In this document: in pieces, positions 1 to 5,843 of the stretch
Layout: each line of letters begins with the position of its first letter
Position numbering within the stretch: the first letter of the stretch is position 1
Source: an uncultured Burkholderiales bacterium
GTDB lineage: Bacteria > Pseudomonadota > Gammaproteobacteria > Burkholderiales > Burkholderiaceae_C
Direction of reading: 5' to 3'
NCBI GenBank assembly: GCA_903871865.1
Contig: CAIQIL010000656.1
Location: 1 to 8,010, forward strand
Length of the DNA stretch: 8,010 bases
The notes under the pieces: generated by a model
What the model was told of the DNA's origin: nothing
Seen by the model: only the letters and a program-made list of their open reading frames with translations
Databases searched by the model: none
Position numbers and translations under genes: made by a program

Positions 1-10
1 ATCCGTTTCC

Positions 11-1564
11 GTGGAGAACGCCTTGAGCAACCTGATCGACCGACTCCAGCGCCTGGGCCTGGCCGGCCTGCAAGGCATGCGCCGCGGCATCGAGAAGGAG
101 GGGCTGCGCGTGGGGCCGGACGGGGTGCTGTCGCGCACGGCCCACCCGGAGGGGCTGGGCTCGGCCTTGACCCACCCGCACATCACCACGGACTTCAGCG
201 AGTCCCAGCTGGAGCTGGTCACGGGCGTGCACGCGGGCATCGGCGATTGCCTGGCCGAGCTGCGCGACGTCCACCGCTTCGTGTTGCAGCACCTGGCCCA
301 GCAAGTGGGCAACGAGCGCATCTGGGCCTGCTCCATGCCCGGCGACCTGCCTGCCGATGCCGACATCCCGGTGGGCTGGTACGGGCCTTCCAACGTGGGC
401 CTGGCCAAGCGCGTCTACCGCAACGGCCTGGTGCACCGCTATGGCGCGCGCATGCAGACCATCTCGGGCATCCACTACAACTGGTCGCTGGCCGGTGCGA
501 GCACCGAAGACTACTTCGCGCTGATCCGCAACTTCCGCCGCCACGGCTTCATCCTGCTGATGCTGTTCGGGGCCTCGCCGGCCGTCACGCAGGGCTTTGC
601 GCAAGGCCTGGACCACGGCCTGCAGCCGCTGGGCGATCACACCCTGCACCTGCCGCACGCCACCTCGCTGCGCATGGGCCGCCTGGGTTACCAGAGCGAT
701 GCGCAGTCCCGGCTCAGCGTGAGCTACAACGACCTCGAAGGCTATGCGCGCTCGCTGCACGAGGCGCTGGTGCAGCCTTACGGGCCGTACGAGGCCATGG
801 GCATCCAGGACGGGCAGGGCGGCTACCGCCAGCTGGGCAGCAGCCTGCTGCAGATCGAAAACGAGTTCTACAGCACCATCCGCCCCAAGCGCGTGACCCA
901 GCGTGGCGAGCGCCCCCTGCACGCGCTGCGCGAGCGTGGCGTGGAGTACGTCGAGGTGCGCTGCATGGACCTGCAGCCCGAGCTGGGCGTGGGCATCGAC
1001 GCGCACACCCTGCGCGTGCTCGACACCTTCTTGCTGTGGGCCATGCTCAGCGGCAGCCCGCCGGACAACCCCGAAGAGGTCCGCGAGATGGCCGACAACC
1101 AGCGCCTGGTGGCCGCCCGTGGCCGCGAGCCGGGGCTGACGCTGCAGCGCGGTGGCCGTGCCGTGGCGCTGGCCGATTGGGCCGACGAGGTGATGGCCCT
1201 GGCGCAGCCCGTGGCGGAGGCGCTGGACCGCGCCCACGGCGGCGAGGCCTTCGCGCACAGCTGGGCCCAGGCCCGCGAGGCCTTGCGCCAGCCTGAGCGC
1301 CTGCCCTCGGCGCGTGTCTTGGCGGCCATGCGCGCGCAGCACCAGGGCGAGCATGCAGCCTACGGCCTCAGCGCGTCCGAGCGGGTGCGCGCCGAACTGC
1401 TGGCCGAGCCCTTGCCTGTAGAGACGCTGGCCGAGATGGCCCGCCAGGCGCAGGCGTCCGTGATGGCCCAGCGCGACATCGAACAGGCCGATGCCCTGCC
1501 GGACGCTCTGCCATTCGAGCTCTACCGACAGCACTACCTGGACCCGGCCAGCCTGCAGCCCTGA
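11..1564 (+). CDS. gshA: Glutamate-cysteine ligase (gamma-glutamylcysteine synthetase), E. coli type
   Basis: Catalyses ATP-dependent ligation of L-glutamate and L-cysteine, the first step of glutathione synthesis, in the cytosol. The 517-residue product is nearly the length of E. coli GshA (518) and aligns along it. Visible blocks are GIEKEGLRV (residues 26-34), HPEGLGSALTH and ITTDFSESQLE (45-68), YGARMQTISGIHYNWS (144-159), LQIENEFYSTIRPKR (280-294) and GVEYVEVR (310-317). E28, E30, D61, E68 and H155 fall where the E. coli metal- and substrate-binding residues lie (recalled, offset of one or so). The start shown is GTG at 11. Only 10 bases precede it, no ribosome binding site is visible, and the frame stays open to the window edge. 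A slightly earlier start or the TTG at 23 is therefore possible, although the N-terminus matches the family length. No gshB is seen downstream. Family assignment is secure; the exact start is not. Confidence 0.96.
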   Translation: MENALSNLIDRLQRLGLAGLQGMRRGIEKEGLRVGPDGVLSRTAHPEGLGSALTHPHITTDFSESQLELVTGVHAGIGDCLAELRDVHRFVLQHLAQQVGNERIWACSMPGDLPADADIPVGWYGPSNVGLAKRVYRNGLVHRYGARMQTISGIHYNWSLAGASTEDYFALIRNFRRHGFILLMLFGASPAVTQGFAQGLDHGLQPLGDHTLHLPHATSLRMGRLGYQSDAQSRLSVSYNDLEGYARSLHEALVQPYGPYEAMGIQDGQGGYRQLGSSLLQIENEFYSTIRPKRVTQRGERPLHALRERGVEYVEVRCMDLQPELGVGIDAHTLRVLDTFLLWAMLSGSPPDNPEEVREMADNQRLVAARGREPGLTLQRGGRAVALADWADEVMALAQPVAEALDRAHGGEAFAHSWAQAREALRQPERLPSARVLAAMRAQHQGEHAAYGLSASERVRAELLAEPLPVETLAEMARQAQASVMAQRDIEQADALPDALPFELYRQHYLDPASLQP

Positions 1565-1688
1565 GGCCATTGAGCCCGTTGCACCCGTTGAGGCCGCCTC
1601 CATCGCTGGCAAGTGAGGGATGGCACGGGCGCGTCACATGCCTTACAAACGGCACTGGTACAACGGTGTCCATCGCAAGGAGCACGAC
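1565..1688. other. Intergenic spacer, gshA to YidB-family gene
   Basis: This 124-base non-coding spacer contains no convincing hairpin with a T-tract, so no intrinsic terminator for gshA can be called. A possible extended -10 element (TGGTACAAC, 1656-1664) lies 24 bases before the next start codon, but no good -35 sits at 16-18 bases from it. A promoter here is only a weak possibility. A short direct repeat, CCCGTTG twice at a 9-base offset, lies near 1575-1590 and has no evident role. Confidence 0.4.
1677..1682 (+). promoter_or_regulatory. Ribosome binding site fixing the YidB-family start
   Basis: AAGGAG lies 6 bases before the ATG at 1689. An in-frame ATG at 1620 would add 23 residues (beginning MARARHMPYK) that do not resemble the family and has no such site. 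The ATG at 1689 gives the typical N-terminus MSLFDSLVGQVAG. Confidence 0.85.
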
Positions 1689-2132
1689 ATGAGCCTGTTC
1701 GATTCCCTGGTCGGCCAAGTGGCTGGCGCACTCAACGCCGGTGGCGGCAACGGCGGTCAAGCCGGCGGCCTGATGGGCGTGGTCACGCAGTTGCTGACCG
1801 ACCCGCAGCACGGCGGCCTGCAAGGCCTCGTCCAGACCTTCGAGCAGCAGGGCCTGGGCCAGGTCGTGGCCTCCTGGGTGGGCACCGGCCAGAACCTGCC
1901 GATTTCCGCCGAGCAGCTGTCGGCCGTTCTGGGCAACGAGAAGCTGCAGGGCCTGGCCCAGCAAATGGGCCTGAACCCGCAAGAACTCAGTGGGCACCTG
2001 GCCCAACTGCTGCCGCAGGCGGTGGACCACCTCACGCCACAAGGCCAGGTGCCTGAGGCTGGCGCGCTGCAGCCCGATGCCTTGCAGGGTGCACTGGGTG
2101 GCTTGTTGGGGAAGTTCCTCGGTCAGGGTTGA
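1689..2132 (+). CDS. YidB family protein (DUF937)
   Basis: A 147-residue protein of the YidB/DUF937 family, whose biochemical role is not established. The N-terminus MSLFDSLVGQVAG is followed by a Gly/Asn-rich linker (residues 13-28). The family core comes next: GGLQGLVQTFEQQGLGQVVASWVGTGQN (42-69), PISAEQLSAVLG (71-82), LAQQMGLNPQELSGHLAQLLPQAVDHLTPQGQVP (89-122) and a Gly/Leu-rich tail ending GGLLGKFLGQG. The protein is rich in Gln, Gly and Leu, with no signal peptide and no clear transmembrane helix; much of it is probably amphipathic helix. It lies 124 bases after gshA and 57 bases before the preferred start of the HD-domain gene (27 before the alternative). Neither neighbour indicates its function. 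Family membership is confident from the SWVG-G-N-PIS and LP-VD-LTP-G blocks; nothing further is claimed. Confidence 0.9.
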   Translation: MSLFDSLVGQVAGALNAGGGNGGQAGGLMGVVTQLLTDPQHGGLQGLVQTFEQQGLGQVVASWVGTGQNLPISAEQLSAVLGNEKLQGLAQQMGLNPQELSGHLAQLLPQAVDHLTPQGQVPEAGALQPDALQGALGGLLGKFLGQG

Positions 2133-2179
2133 GTTCGCAGGCCTGCGGGCCGCGCTAACATGGGTTTTCCGCCACCGCT

Positions 2180-2183
2180 GGAG
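2180..2183 (+). promoter_or_regulatory. Ribosome binding site favouring a TTG start for the HD-domain gene
   Basis: GGAG ends 6 bases before an in-frame TTG at 2190, the same motif and spacing as before the YidB-family and MAPEG genes. The upstream ATG at 2160 is preceded by GGGCCGCGCTAAC, which has no Shine-Dalgarno match. Confidence 0.6.
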
Positions 2184-2189
2184 ACCGCC

Positions 2190-2780
2190 TTGAACGCTCG
2201 CGCCACCTTCACCCGCATGGAAGACAGCACCCGCGACGACTGGGGTGTCATCCTGCCCGAAGCCATGCAGATGGCGCGCACGCTGCCCGATCGCGTGCTG
2301 GCCCACCTGCGCTTGCTGGATGGCGATTTCGGCGGCTTCCCCATCGACCGGCTCAGCCACTGCCGCCAGTCGGCCACGCTGGCCTTGCGCGATGGCCGCG
2401 ACGAGGAGTACGTGGTCTGCGCCCTGCTGCACGACATCGGCGACACCCTGGGCAGCTACAACCACCCGGACATCGCCGCGGCCATCCTCAAGCCCTTCGT
2501 GAGCGAGGCCAACCTCTGGATGGTGCAGCACCACGGCATCTTCCAGGGCCACAACTTCTTCCACCACATCGGCCTGGACCGCGACATGCGCGAGCAGTTC
2601 CGTGGCCACCCGCACTTCGAGCGCACGGCCGAGTTCATCGAACGCTACGACAACCCGGCCTTCGACCCCGCCGCCGATATGCTGCCCTTGAGCGAGTTCG
2701 AGCCCCTGCTGCGCCGGGTGATGGCGGCACCGAAGCAGTCGGTGTACAAGGCCGCGATGGCTGGGGACGCTCAGGCCTGA
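2190..2780 (+). CDS. HD-domain protein (metal-dependent phosphohydrolase or HD-type diiron oxygenase fold)
   Basis: A 196-residue HD-superfamily protein if translated from the TTG at 2190, or 206 residues from the ATG at 2160. TTG is preferred because of its GGAG site; the resulting start MNARATFTRMEDSTRDDW also suits the family as I recall it. Numbered from the TTG, the metal-site features are H57 in RLSHCRQSA, the H81-D82 doublet in VCALLHDIGD, H92 in YNHPDIAAAIL, H114/H115 in WMVQHHGIFQGHNFFHH, and D154 in IERYDNPAFDP. This H, HD, H, H, D series resembles the six-ligand set of binuclear HD proteins such as PhnZ and myo-inositol oxygenase, where the fold supports oxygenase rather than phosphatase chemistry. 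Substrate and reaction are unknown. There is no signal peptide or membrane segment, so a cytosolic location is likely. The gene lies 42 bases before the MAPEG gene and may be co-transcribed with it. The HD family is secure; the catalytic class is open. Confidence 0.88.
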   Translation: MNARATFTRMEDSTRDDWGVILPEAMQMARTLPDRVLAHLRLLDGDFGGFPIDRLSHCRQSATLALRDGRDEEYVVCALLHDIGDTLGSYNHPDIAAAILKPFVSEANLWMVQHHGIFQGHNFFHHIGLDRDMREQFRGHPHFERTAEFIERYDNPAFDPAADMLPLSEFEPLLRRVMAAPKQSVYKAAMAGDAQA

Positions 2781-2812
2781 TCTGCGCCAGCCACCTTGCC
2801 CCACCTGTTCAC

Positions 2813-2816
2813 GGAG
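2813..2816 (+). promoter_or_regulatory. Ribosome binding site fixing the MAPEG start
   Basis: GGAG lies 6 bases before the ATG at 2823. The open frame reaches back to a TTG at 2796, but that would add nine polar residues ahead of the usual short N-terminus and has no ribosome binding site. Confidence 0.8.
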
Positions 2817-2822
2817 CCCGAC

Positions 2823-3221
2823 ATGAGCACCCTGCCAACGATCCTGCCCCCGTACGCCGCCTTGCTGGCGCTGCTCTTCGTGTACCTGAGCGTGCGCACC
2901 ATCGGCACGCGCCGGCGCCTGCAGATCGCCATCGGCGACAAGGACCACCCCGAGATGCAGCGCGCCATGCGCGTGCACGCCAACTTCGCGGAGTACGTGC
3001 CGCTGGGCCTGCTCATGCTGGCCCTGGTCGAGTCACGCGGTCCTGCGCCCTGGCTGATGCACGCGCTGTGCCTGTGCCTGCTGCTGGGGCGTGGCCTGCA
3101 CGCCTACGGTGTCAGCCAGACGGCCGAGCGCTTCCAGTTCCGCATTGCCGGGATGGCGCTGACCTTCACCTGCCTGGTGGGCTCGTCGCTCTACCTGCTG
3201 GGCACGACCCTGACTCAGTAA
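2823..3221 (+). CDS. MAPEG family integral membrane protein
   Basis: A 132-residue protein of the MAPEG superfamily, which includes microsomal glutathione S-transferases and eicosanoid/leukotriene enzymes. Four hydrophobic helices are visible at about residues 8-26, 58-76, 78-96 and 108-128. The family signature RAMRVHANFAEYVPLGLLMLALVE spans 47-70, followed by LLLGRGLHAYG (86-96), the usual second block. Length and topology match bacterial YecN-like members, whose substrates are mostly unknown. MAPEG proteins typically form trimers in the membrane and many bind glutathione, so the presence of gshA upstream is suggestive but not proof of a functional link. The start is ATG with GGAG at 6 bases. 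The gene follows the HD-domain gene by 42 bases. Its stop codon (3219-3221) overlaps the end of the convergent SDR gene, leaving no room for a private terminator. Family call is confident; activity is not predicted. Confidence 0.92.
   Translation: MSTLPTILPPYAALLALLFVYLSVRTIGTRRRLQIAIGDKDHPEMQRAMRVHANFAEYVPLGLLMLALVESRGPAPWLMHALCLCLLLGRGLHAYGVSQTAERFQFRIAGMALTFTCLVGSSLYLLGTTLTQ
3215..3221. other. Overlapping convergent gene ends (MAPEG and SDR)
   Basis: The plus-strand MAPEG stop TAA (3219-3221) lies within the 3' end of the minus-strand SDR, whose TGA is at 3217-3215. The two coding regions share 7 bases, so neither gene has its own intergenic terminator and both transcripts must run into the opposite gene or end by another mechanism. 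Confidence 0.9.
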
Positions 3222-4009
3222 CCCGCCATCTTCGCCGTCACCCAGTGGTTCACCCAACCCGGTGACAGCTTGGAGAGCAGCGCGAAGAACTTCGTTTGCA
3301 GGCCGACGTGCGTGTGCACGGGCAGGCGGCGCGGGTCGCGGCGGGCGAGGTCCCACACGGTGCGCGCGACGTCGTCGGCGCTCAGGCGCACGCCCAGCAT
3401 CTTCACCGTCTTCATGCGGCTGACGTCGTTGCGGACCATGGCCGTGTCCACGAACAGCGGCAGCACGTCCACCACGCGGATGCCCTGGCCGCGCCATTCG
3501 ATGTCCAGCGCTTCGCTCAGGCCCCGCACAGCGGCTTTCGTGGCCGAGTAGCTGGCCAACTCGGGCTGGCCATGCAGGGCCGAGGCCGAGCACATGTTGA
3601 TGACGCGGCTGCCCGGTGTGGCCCGCAGCAGCGCGTGCGCCGCATGGCAGCCGTTCATCACGCCCTTGAGGTTCACATCGACGACGAGGTGGTGGCGCGC
3701 CAGTTCGGCCTGCGCGAAGGGCAGGGTGACCGACACCCCGGCGTTGTTGAACAGCACGTCCAGGCGCCCGCCCGAGGCCTGGGCGAAGTCGGCCAGGGCC
3801 GTGGCCCAGTCACTGGCTTGTGCCACGTCCAGCCGGCCTGCGATGCCCTGCTCAGCGCCCAAACGCTGGCGCAGTTGTTGCACCGCCTCGGCGTTCAGGT
3901 CATACAGGCCGACGAACCAGCCCGCACGCGCAAAGCGCTCGGCCACGGCCAGACCGATGCCGGCTGCCGCACCGGTGATGAAGATGGCAGGGCGCTGCGG
4001 GGTGCTCAT
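3215..4009 (-). CDS. Short-chain dehydrogenase/reductase (classical SDR), last gene of the operon
   Basis: A 264-residue NAD(P)(H)-dependent oxidoreductase of the classical SDR type. The sequence shows the cofactor motif TGAAAGIG (12-19), D61-V62 after beta-3, NNAG (88-91), N113, and the catalytic triad S141 (in MCSASALHG), Y154 and K158 (YSATK), with the expected S-to-Y spacing of 13. D37 in LYDLN, at the end of beta-2, favours NAD(H), but this is inference. The usual PG after beta-6 is replaced by LPLFVDT (183-189), a variant of the substrate-loop start. Its ATG overlaps the TGA of the upstream hydrolase gene (ATGA), implying translational coupling, with AAGG about 10 bases upstream inside that gene. 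In this operon it could oxidise the alcohol feeding the monooxygenase or the alcohol released by ester cleavage. Substrate unknown. The open frame extends much further upstream, but that part is shadow coding over the hydrolase gene. Confidence 0.93.
   Translation of the reverse strand: MSTPQRPAIFITGAAAGIGLAVAERFARAGWFVGLYDLNAEAVQQLRQRLGAEQGIAGRLDVAQASDWATALADFAQASGGRLDVLFNNAGVSVTLPFAQAELARHHLVVDVNLKGVMNGCHAAHALLRATPGSRVINMCSASALHGQPELASYSATKAAVRGLSEALDIEWRGQGIRVVDVLPLFVDTAMVRNDVSRMKTVKMLGVRLSADDVARTVWDLARRDPRRLPVHTHVGLQTKFFALLSKLSPGWVNHWVTAKMAGY
4006..4009 (-). other. ATGA stop-start overlap between hydrolase and SDR genes
   Basis: On the minus strand the bases read ATGA: the hydrolase TGA (4008-4006) shares two bases with the SDR ATG (4009-4007). 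This arrangement is typical of translational coupling, and with the 6- and 11-base gaps upstream it supports a single transcript. Confidence 0.9.
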
Positions 4010-4971
4010 CGAGCAGCGACCTTGTCGAGGAAAGCAGCGTACAGCTTTGCCGTGTCGGACGGCGCCTCGACCATGGGCATGTGGCCGATGCCGTCGAGCA
4101 GCACGACCTGGGCTTGGGGCAAGGTGGTTTGCCACACCGAGGCGGAACTGACGTCGATCAGCCGGTCCTGCTTGCCCCAGATGACCAAGGCCGGGGCGCG
4201 GATCTGGCCCAGGCGGGAGGGCAGGTCTGTGGGCTGCAGCAGGTCCTGGAAGATCTTGGCCAGGGCGGGCTTGCGGGCGATGTACTGGTCGGCGATGGCG
4301 TCCAGCACATAGCCCGGCATGAAGGGCGGCTTGGCCATCGTCATCGGGTAGAAGCGGTGGAAGCCCTCGCGCGTGTCGAACAGGAAGGGGTTCTCGCCGC
4401 GGGCGCGCATCTGCTCCATCTCGCTGGGGTGCGGTTGGGGCAGGCCGGCTGGGTCCACCATCGTGGCTGAGAGCGTGCGCTCGGGGTGGAGCAGGGCAAA
4501 GCTGGCCGCGATGGCGCCGCCCATGGAGTTGCCGATCACATGGACGCGTTGCACGCCGAGTTGGTCGAGCAGCTTGACCAGGCGCTCGGTCTGCGACGGG
4601 ACACCGCAGTGCCATTCGGGCTGGTAGCCCGTCTCACCATGGCCGGCCATGTCAGGGATGATGACGTCGTGGCCATCGGTGAAGTGCCGTGCGAAACGCG
4701 CCCAGACATCCTTGTCGGCGCTGAAACCATGCAGCATGAGGATGGCATCGCCCTGTGCCTGGCCTGGCGCGCGTGCCTTGCTGCGGTACAGCACCATGGG
4801 CACGCCATCGACGTTGATGCGCTCCTTGTGCAGGCCATACAGGCGTGATTCGGCCGCGGAAGCCAGGTCGTACGTGAGCTGCCCGATGGCCGGGTAGGTG
4901 AAGGCGGACCAGCCGATGGCCGCCGCCAGGGCCGCCAGCAAGGGCAATTTCAATGTGCGAGCGAAAGCCAT
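4006..4971 (-). CDS. Alpha/beta-fold hydrolase (esterase/lactonase-like), N-terminally membrane-anchored
   Basis: A 321-residue alpha/beta hydrolase. Visible elements are HGFSADKDVW (81-90; oxyanion-hole HG), DMAGHGET (107-114), the nucleophile elbow GNSMGG with S149, the acid D269 in WGKQDRLID, and H297 in GIGHMPMVEAP. The catalytic triad is thus complete (S149-D269-H297). Between about residues 175 and 250 lies a lid-like insertion. The N-terminus has basic residues R5 and K8, then a hydrophobic stretch (9-28) without an obvious cleavage site, which suggests a membrane anchor or uncleaved signal. The catalytic domain begins near residue 50. In this operon the natural role is hydrolysis of the ester or lactone made by the monooxygenase, analogous to the lactone hydrolase step of cyclohexanol degradation; that is inference from context. 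The ATG lies 6 bases after the upstream SDR stop, with AAAGG about 10 bases before it. An epoxide hydrolase or C-C hydrolase from the same superfamily cannot be excluded. Confidence 0.92.
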   Translation of the reverse strand: MAFARTLKLPLLAALAAAIGWSAFTYPAIGQLTYDLASAAESRLYGLHKERINVDGVPMVLYRSKARAPGQAQGDAILMLHGFSADKDVWARFARHFTDGHDVIIPDMAGHGETGYQPEWHCGVPSQTERLVKLLDQLGVQRVHVIGNSMGGAIAASFALLHPERTLSATMVDPAGLPQPHPSEMEQMRARGENPFLFDTREGFHRFYPMTMAKPPFMPGYVLDAIADQYIARKPALAKIFQDLLQPTDLPSRLGQIRAPALVIWGKQDRLIDVSSASVWQTTLPQAQVVLLDGIGHMPMVEAPSDTAKLYAAFLDKVAAR

Positions 4972-4977
4972 GGCGGC

Positions 4978-5832
4978 TCAACCTTTCATCAGTTTGCGAG
5001 ACAGCCACACGGAGCCCGGTTGGTACCAGGAGCCCAGCAGGCGCACGAAGAAGTCCATCAGCTTGGCGTCCGGGCCCACCAGCACGCGGCGTTTGTTCTT
5101 CTCCACGGCCCGCAGGATTTGCAGTGCGGCGCTTTCGGCGGTGGTGACGTTGAGCATCTTGTCAAAGCGCGAGCGTGCGGCCTCGGCCTGGCCGCCGGTC
5201 GCGTGGTTCATGCTCTCGTCCATCTTGGCCGCGCGGGCGATGTTGGTGCGGATGCCGCCCGGGTGCACGCAGGTCGCGCTCACGCCGCAATGGGCCATGT
5301 CCAGTTCCTGGCGCAGGGCCTCGGTGAAGCCGCGCACCGCGAATTTGCTGCTGTTGTAGGTGCCTTGCGTGGGCGAGGCCAGCAGACCGAACAGGCTGGA
5401 GGTGTTGATCACGTGGCCTTCACCGGCGCGCTTGAGGTGAGGCAGGAAGGCCTGCGTGCCCCAGACCACGCCCCAGAAGTTGATGCCCATGATCCATTCG
5501 AAATCTTCGGGCTTGACGGTCTCGACGAAGGCGCCGAAGGCGACGCCGGCGTTGTTGAACACCAGGTTGACTTTGCCGTGCTCGCGGGCGGTCTGGTCGG
5601 CCCAGGCCACCATGGCCTCGCGGTCGGCCACGTTGAGCTTGGCGGTGGTGACCTTGACGCCATGCGGCAGGCCGGCTTTGGCCGCCAGCAAGGCCGTTTC
5701 GGCCAGGCCATTCTCGTTGACGTCGCTCAGCGACAGGTGGCAGCCGCGGCGGGCCAACTCCAGCGCCAGGGTGCGGCCCATGCCGGAGGCGGCGCCGGTG
5801 ATGGCGGCGACTTTGCCTTGGAAGTTTTTCAT
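4978..5832 (-). CDS. Short-chain dehydrogenase/reductase (classical SDR), second gene of the operon
   Basis: A 284-residue classical SDR. It shows the cofactor motif TGAASGMG (12-19), D37 in LSDVNE (NAD(H) preference inferred), N67-V68 after beta-3, NNAG (93-96), N118 in INFWG, and the catalytic residues S146 (NTSSLFG), Y159 and K163 (YNSSK), with S-to-Y spacing of 13. The canonical PGG-R-T segment is present at 191-196. The long C-terminal part (about 200-284) ends in a basic, aromatic stretch, RLLGSWYQPGSVWLSRKLMKG, perhaps a substrate- or membrane-contact element. Proteins of this type accompany monooxygenases in lipid and ketone operons; the M. tuberculosis mymA operon (monooxygenase, hydrolase, SDR) is a comparable grouping. 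The start is ATG at 5832. The GAGG before it includes part of the monooxygenase TGA stop, so termination and re-initiation are close. The most likely partner reaction is interconversion of an alcohol with the ketone or aldehyde substrate of the monooxygenase. Confidence 0.94.
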   Translation of the reverse strand: MKNFQGKVAAITGAASGMGRTLALELARRGCHLSLSDVNENGLAETALLAAKAGLPHGVKVTTAKLNVADREAMVAWADQTAREHGKVNLVFNNAGVAFGAFVETVKPEDFEWIMGINFWGVVWGTQAFLPHLKRAGEGHVINTSSLFGLLASPTQGTYNSSKFAVRGFTEALRQELDMAHCGVSATCVHPGGIRTNIARAAKMDESMNHATGGQAEAARSRFDKMLNVTTAESAALQILRAVEKNKRRVLVGPDAKLMDFFVRLLGSWYQPGSVWLSRKLMKG

Positions 5833-5843
5833 CGTGAGGGTCC

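Noticed and set aside
247..1296. A 349-codon plus-strand frame inside gshA
   Set aside because: Its product is Arg/Pro/Ala/Gly-rich nonsense typical of a shifted frame, while the gshA frame matches its family throughout.
2136..2147. Perfect 12-base palindrome CGCAGGCCTGCG after the YidB-family gene
   Set aside because: It has no loop and no T-tract, so it is not an intrinsic terminator. A GC-only palindrome of this size is plausible by chance, and no second copy was noticed.
2129..2161. Possible promoter TTGAGT ... TAACAT before the HD-domain gene
   Set aside because: The spacing between the two elements is 21 bases, outside the workable range, so I do not call it.
1368..2978. A 536-codon minus-strand open frame crossing gshA, the YidB-family gene, the HD gene and the MAPEG gene
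   Set aside because: It runs antisense across four well-supported genes, and its translation is Gln/Ala/Arg-rich with no recognisable domain. GC-driven absence of stops explains it.
4010..4615. N-terminal extension of the last SDR's open frame into the hydrolase gene, which could suggest a fusion
   Set aside because: The extension translates as Arg/Pro/Ala-rich shadow sequence, whereas the ATG at 4009 gives a normal SDR N-terminus just ahead of the TGxxxGIG motif.
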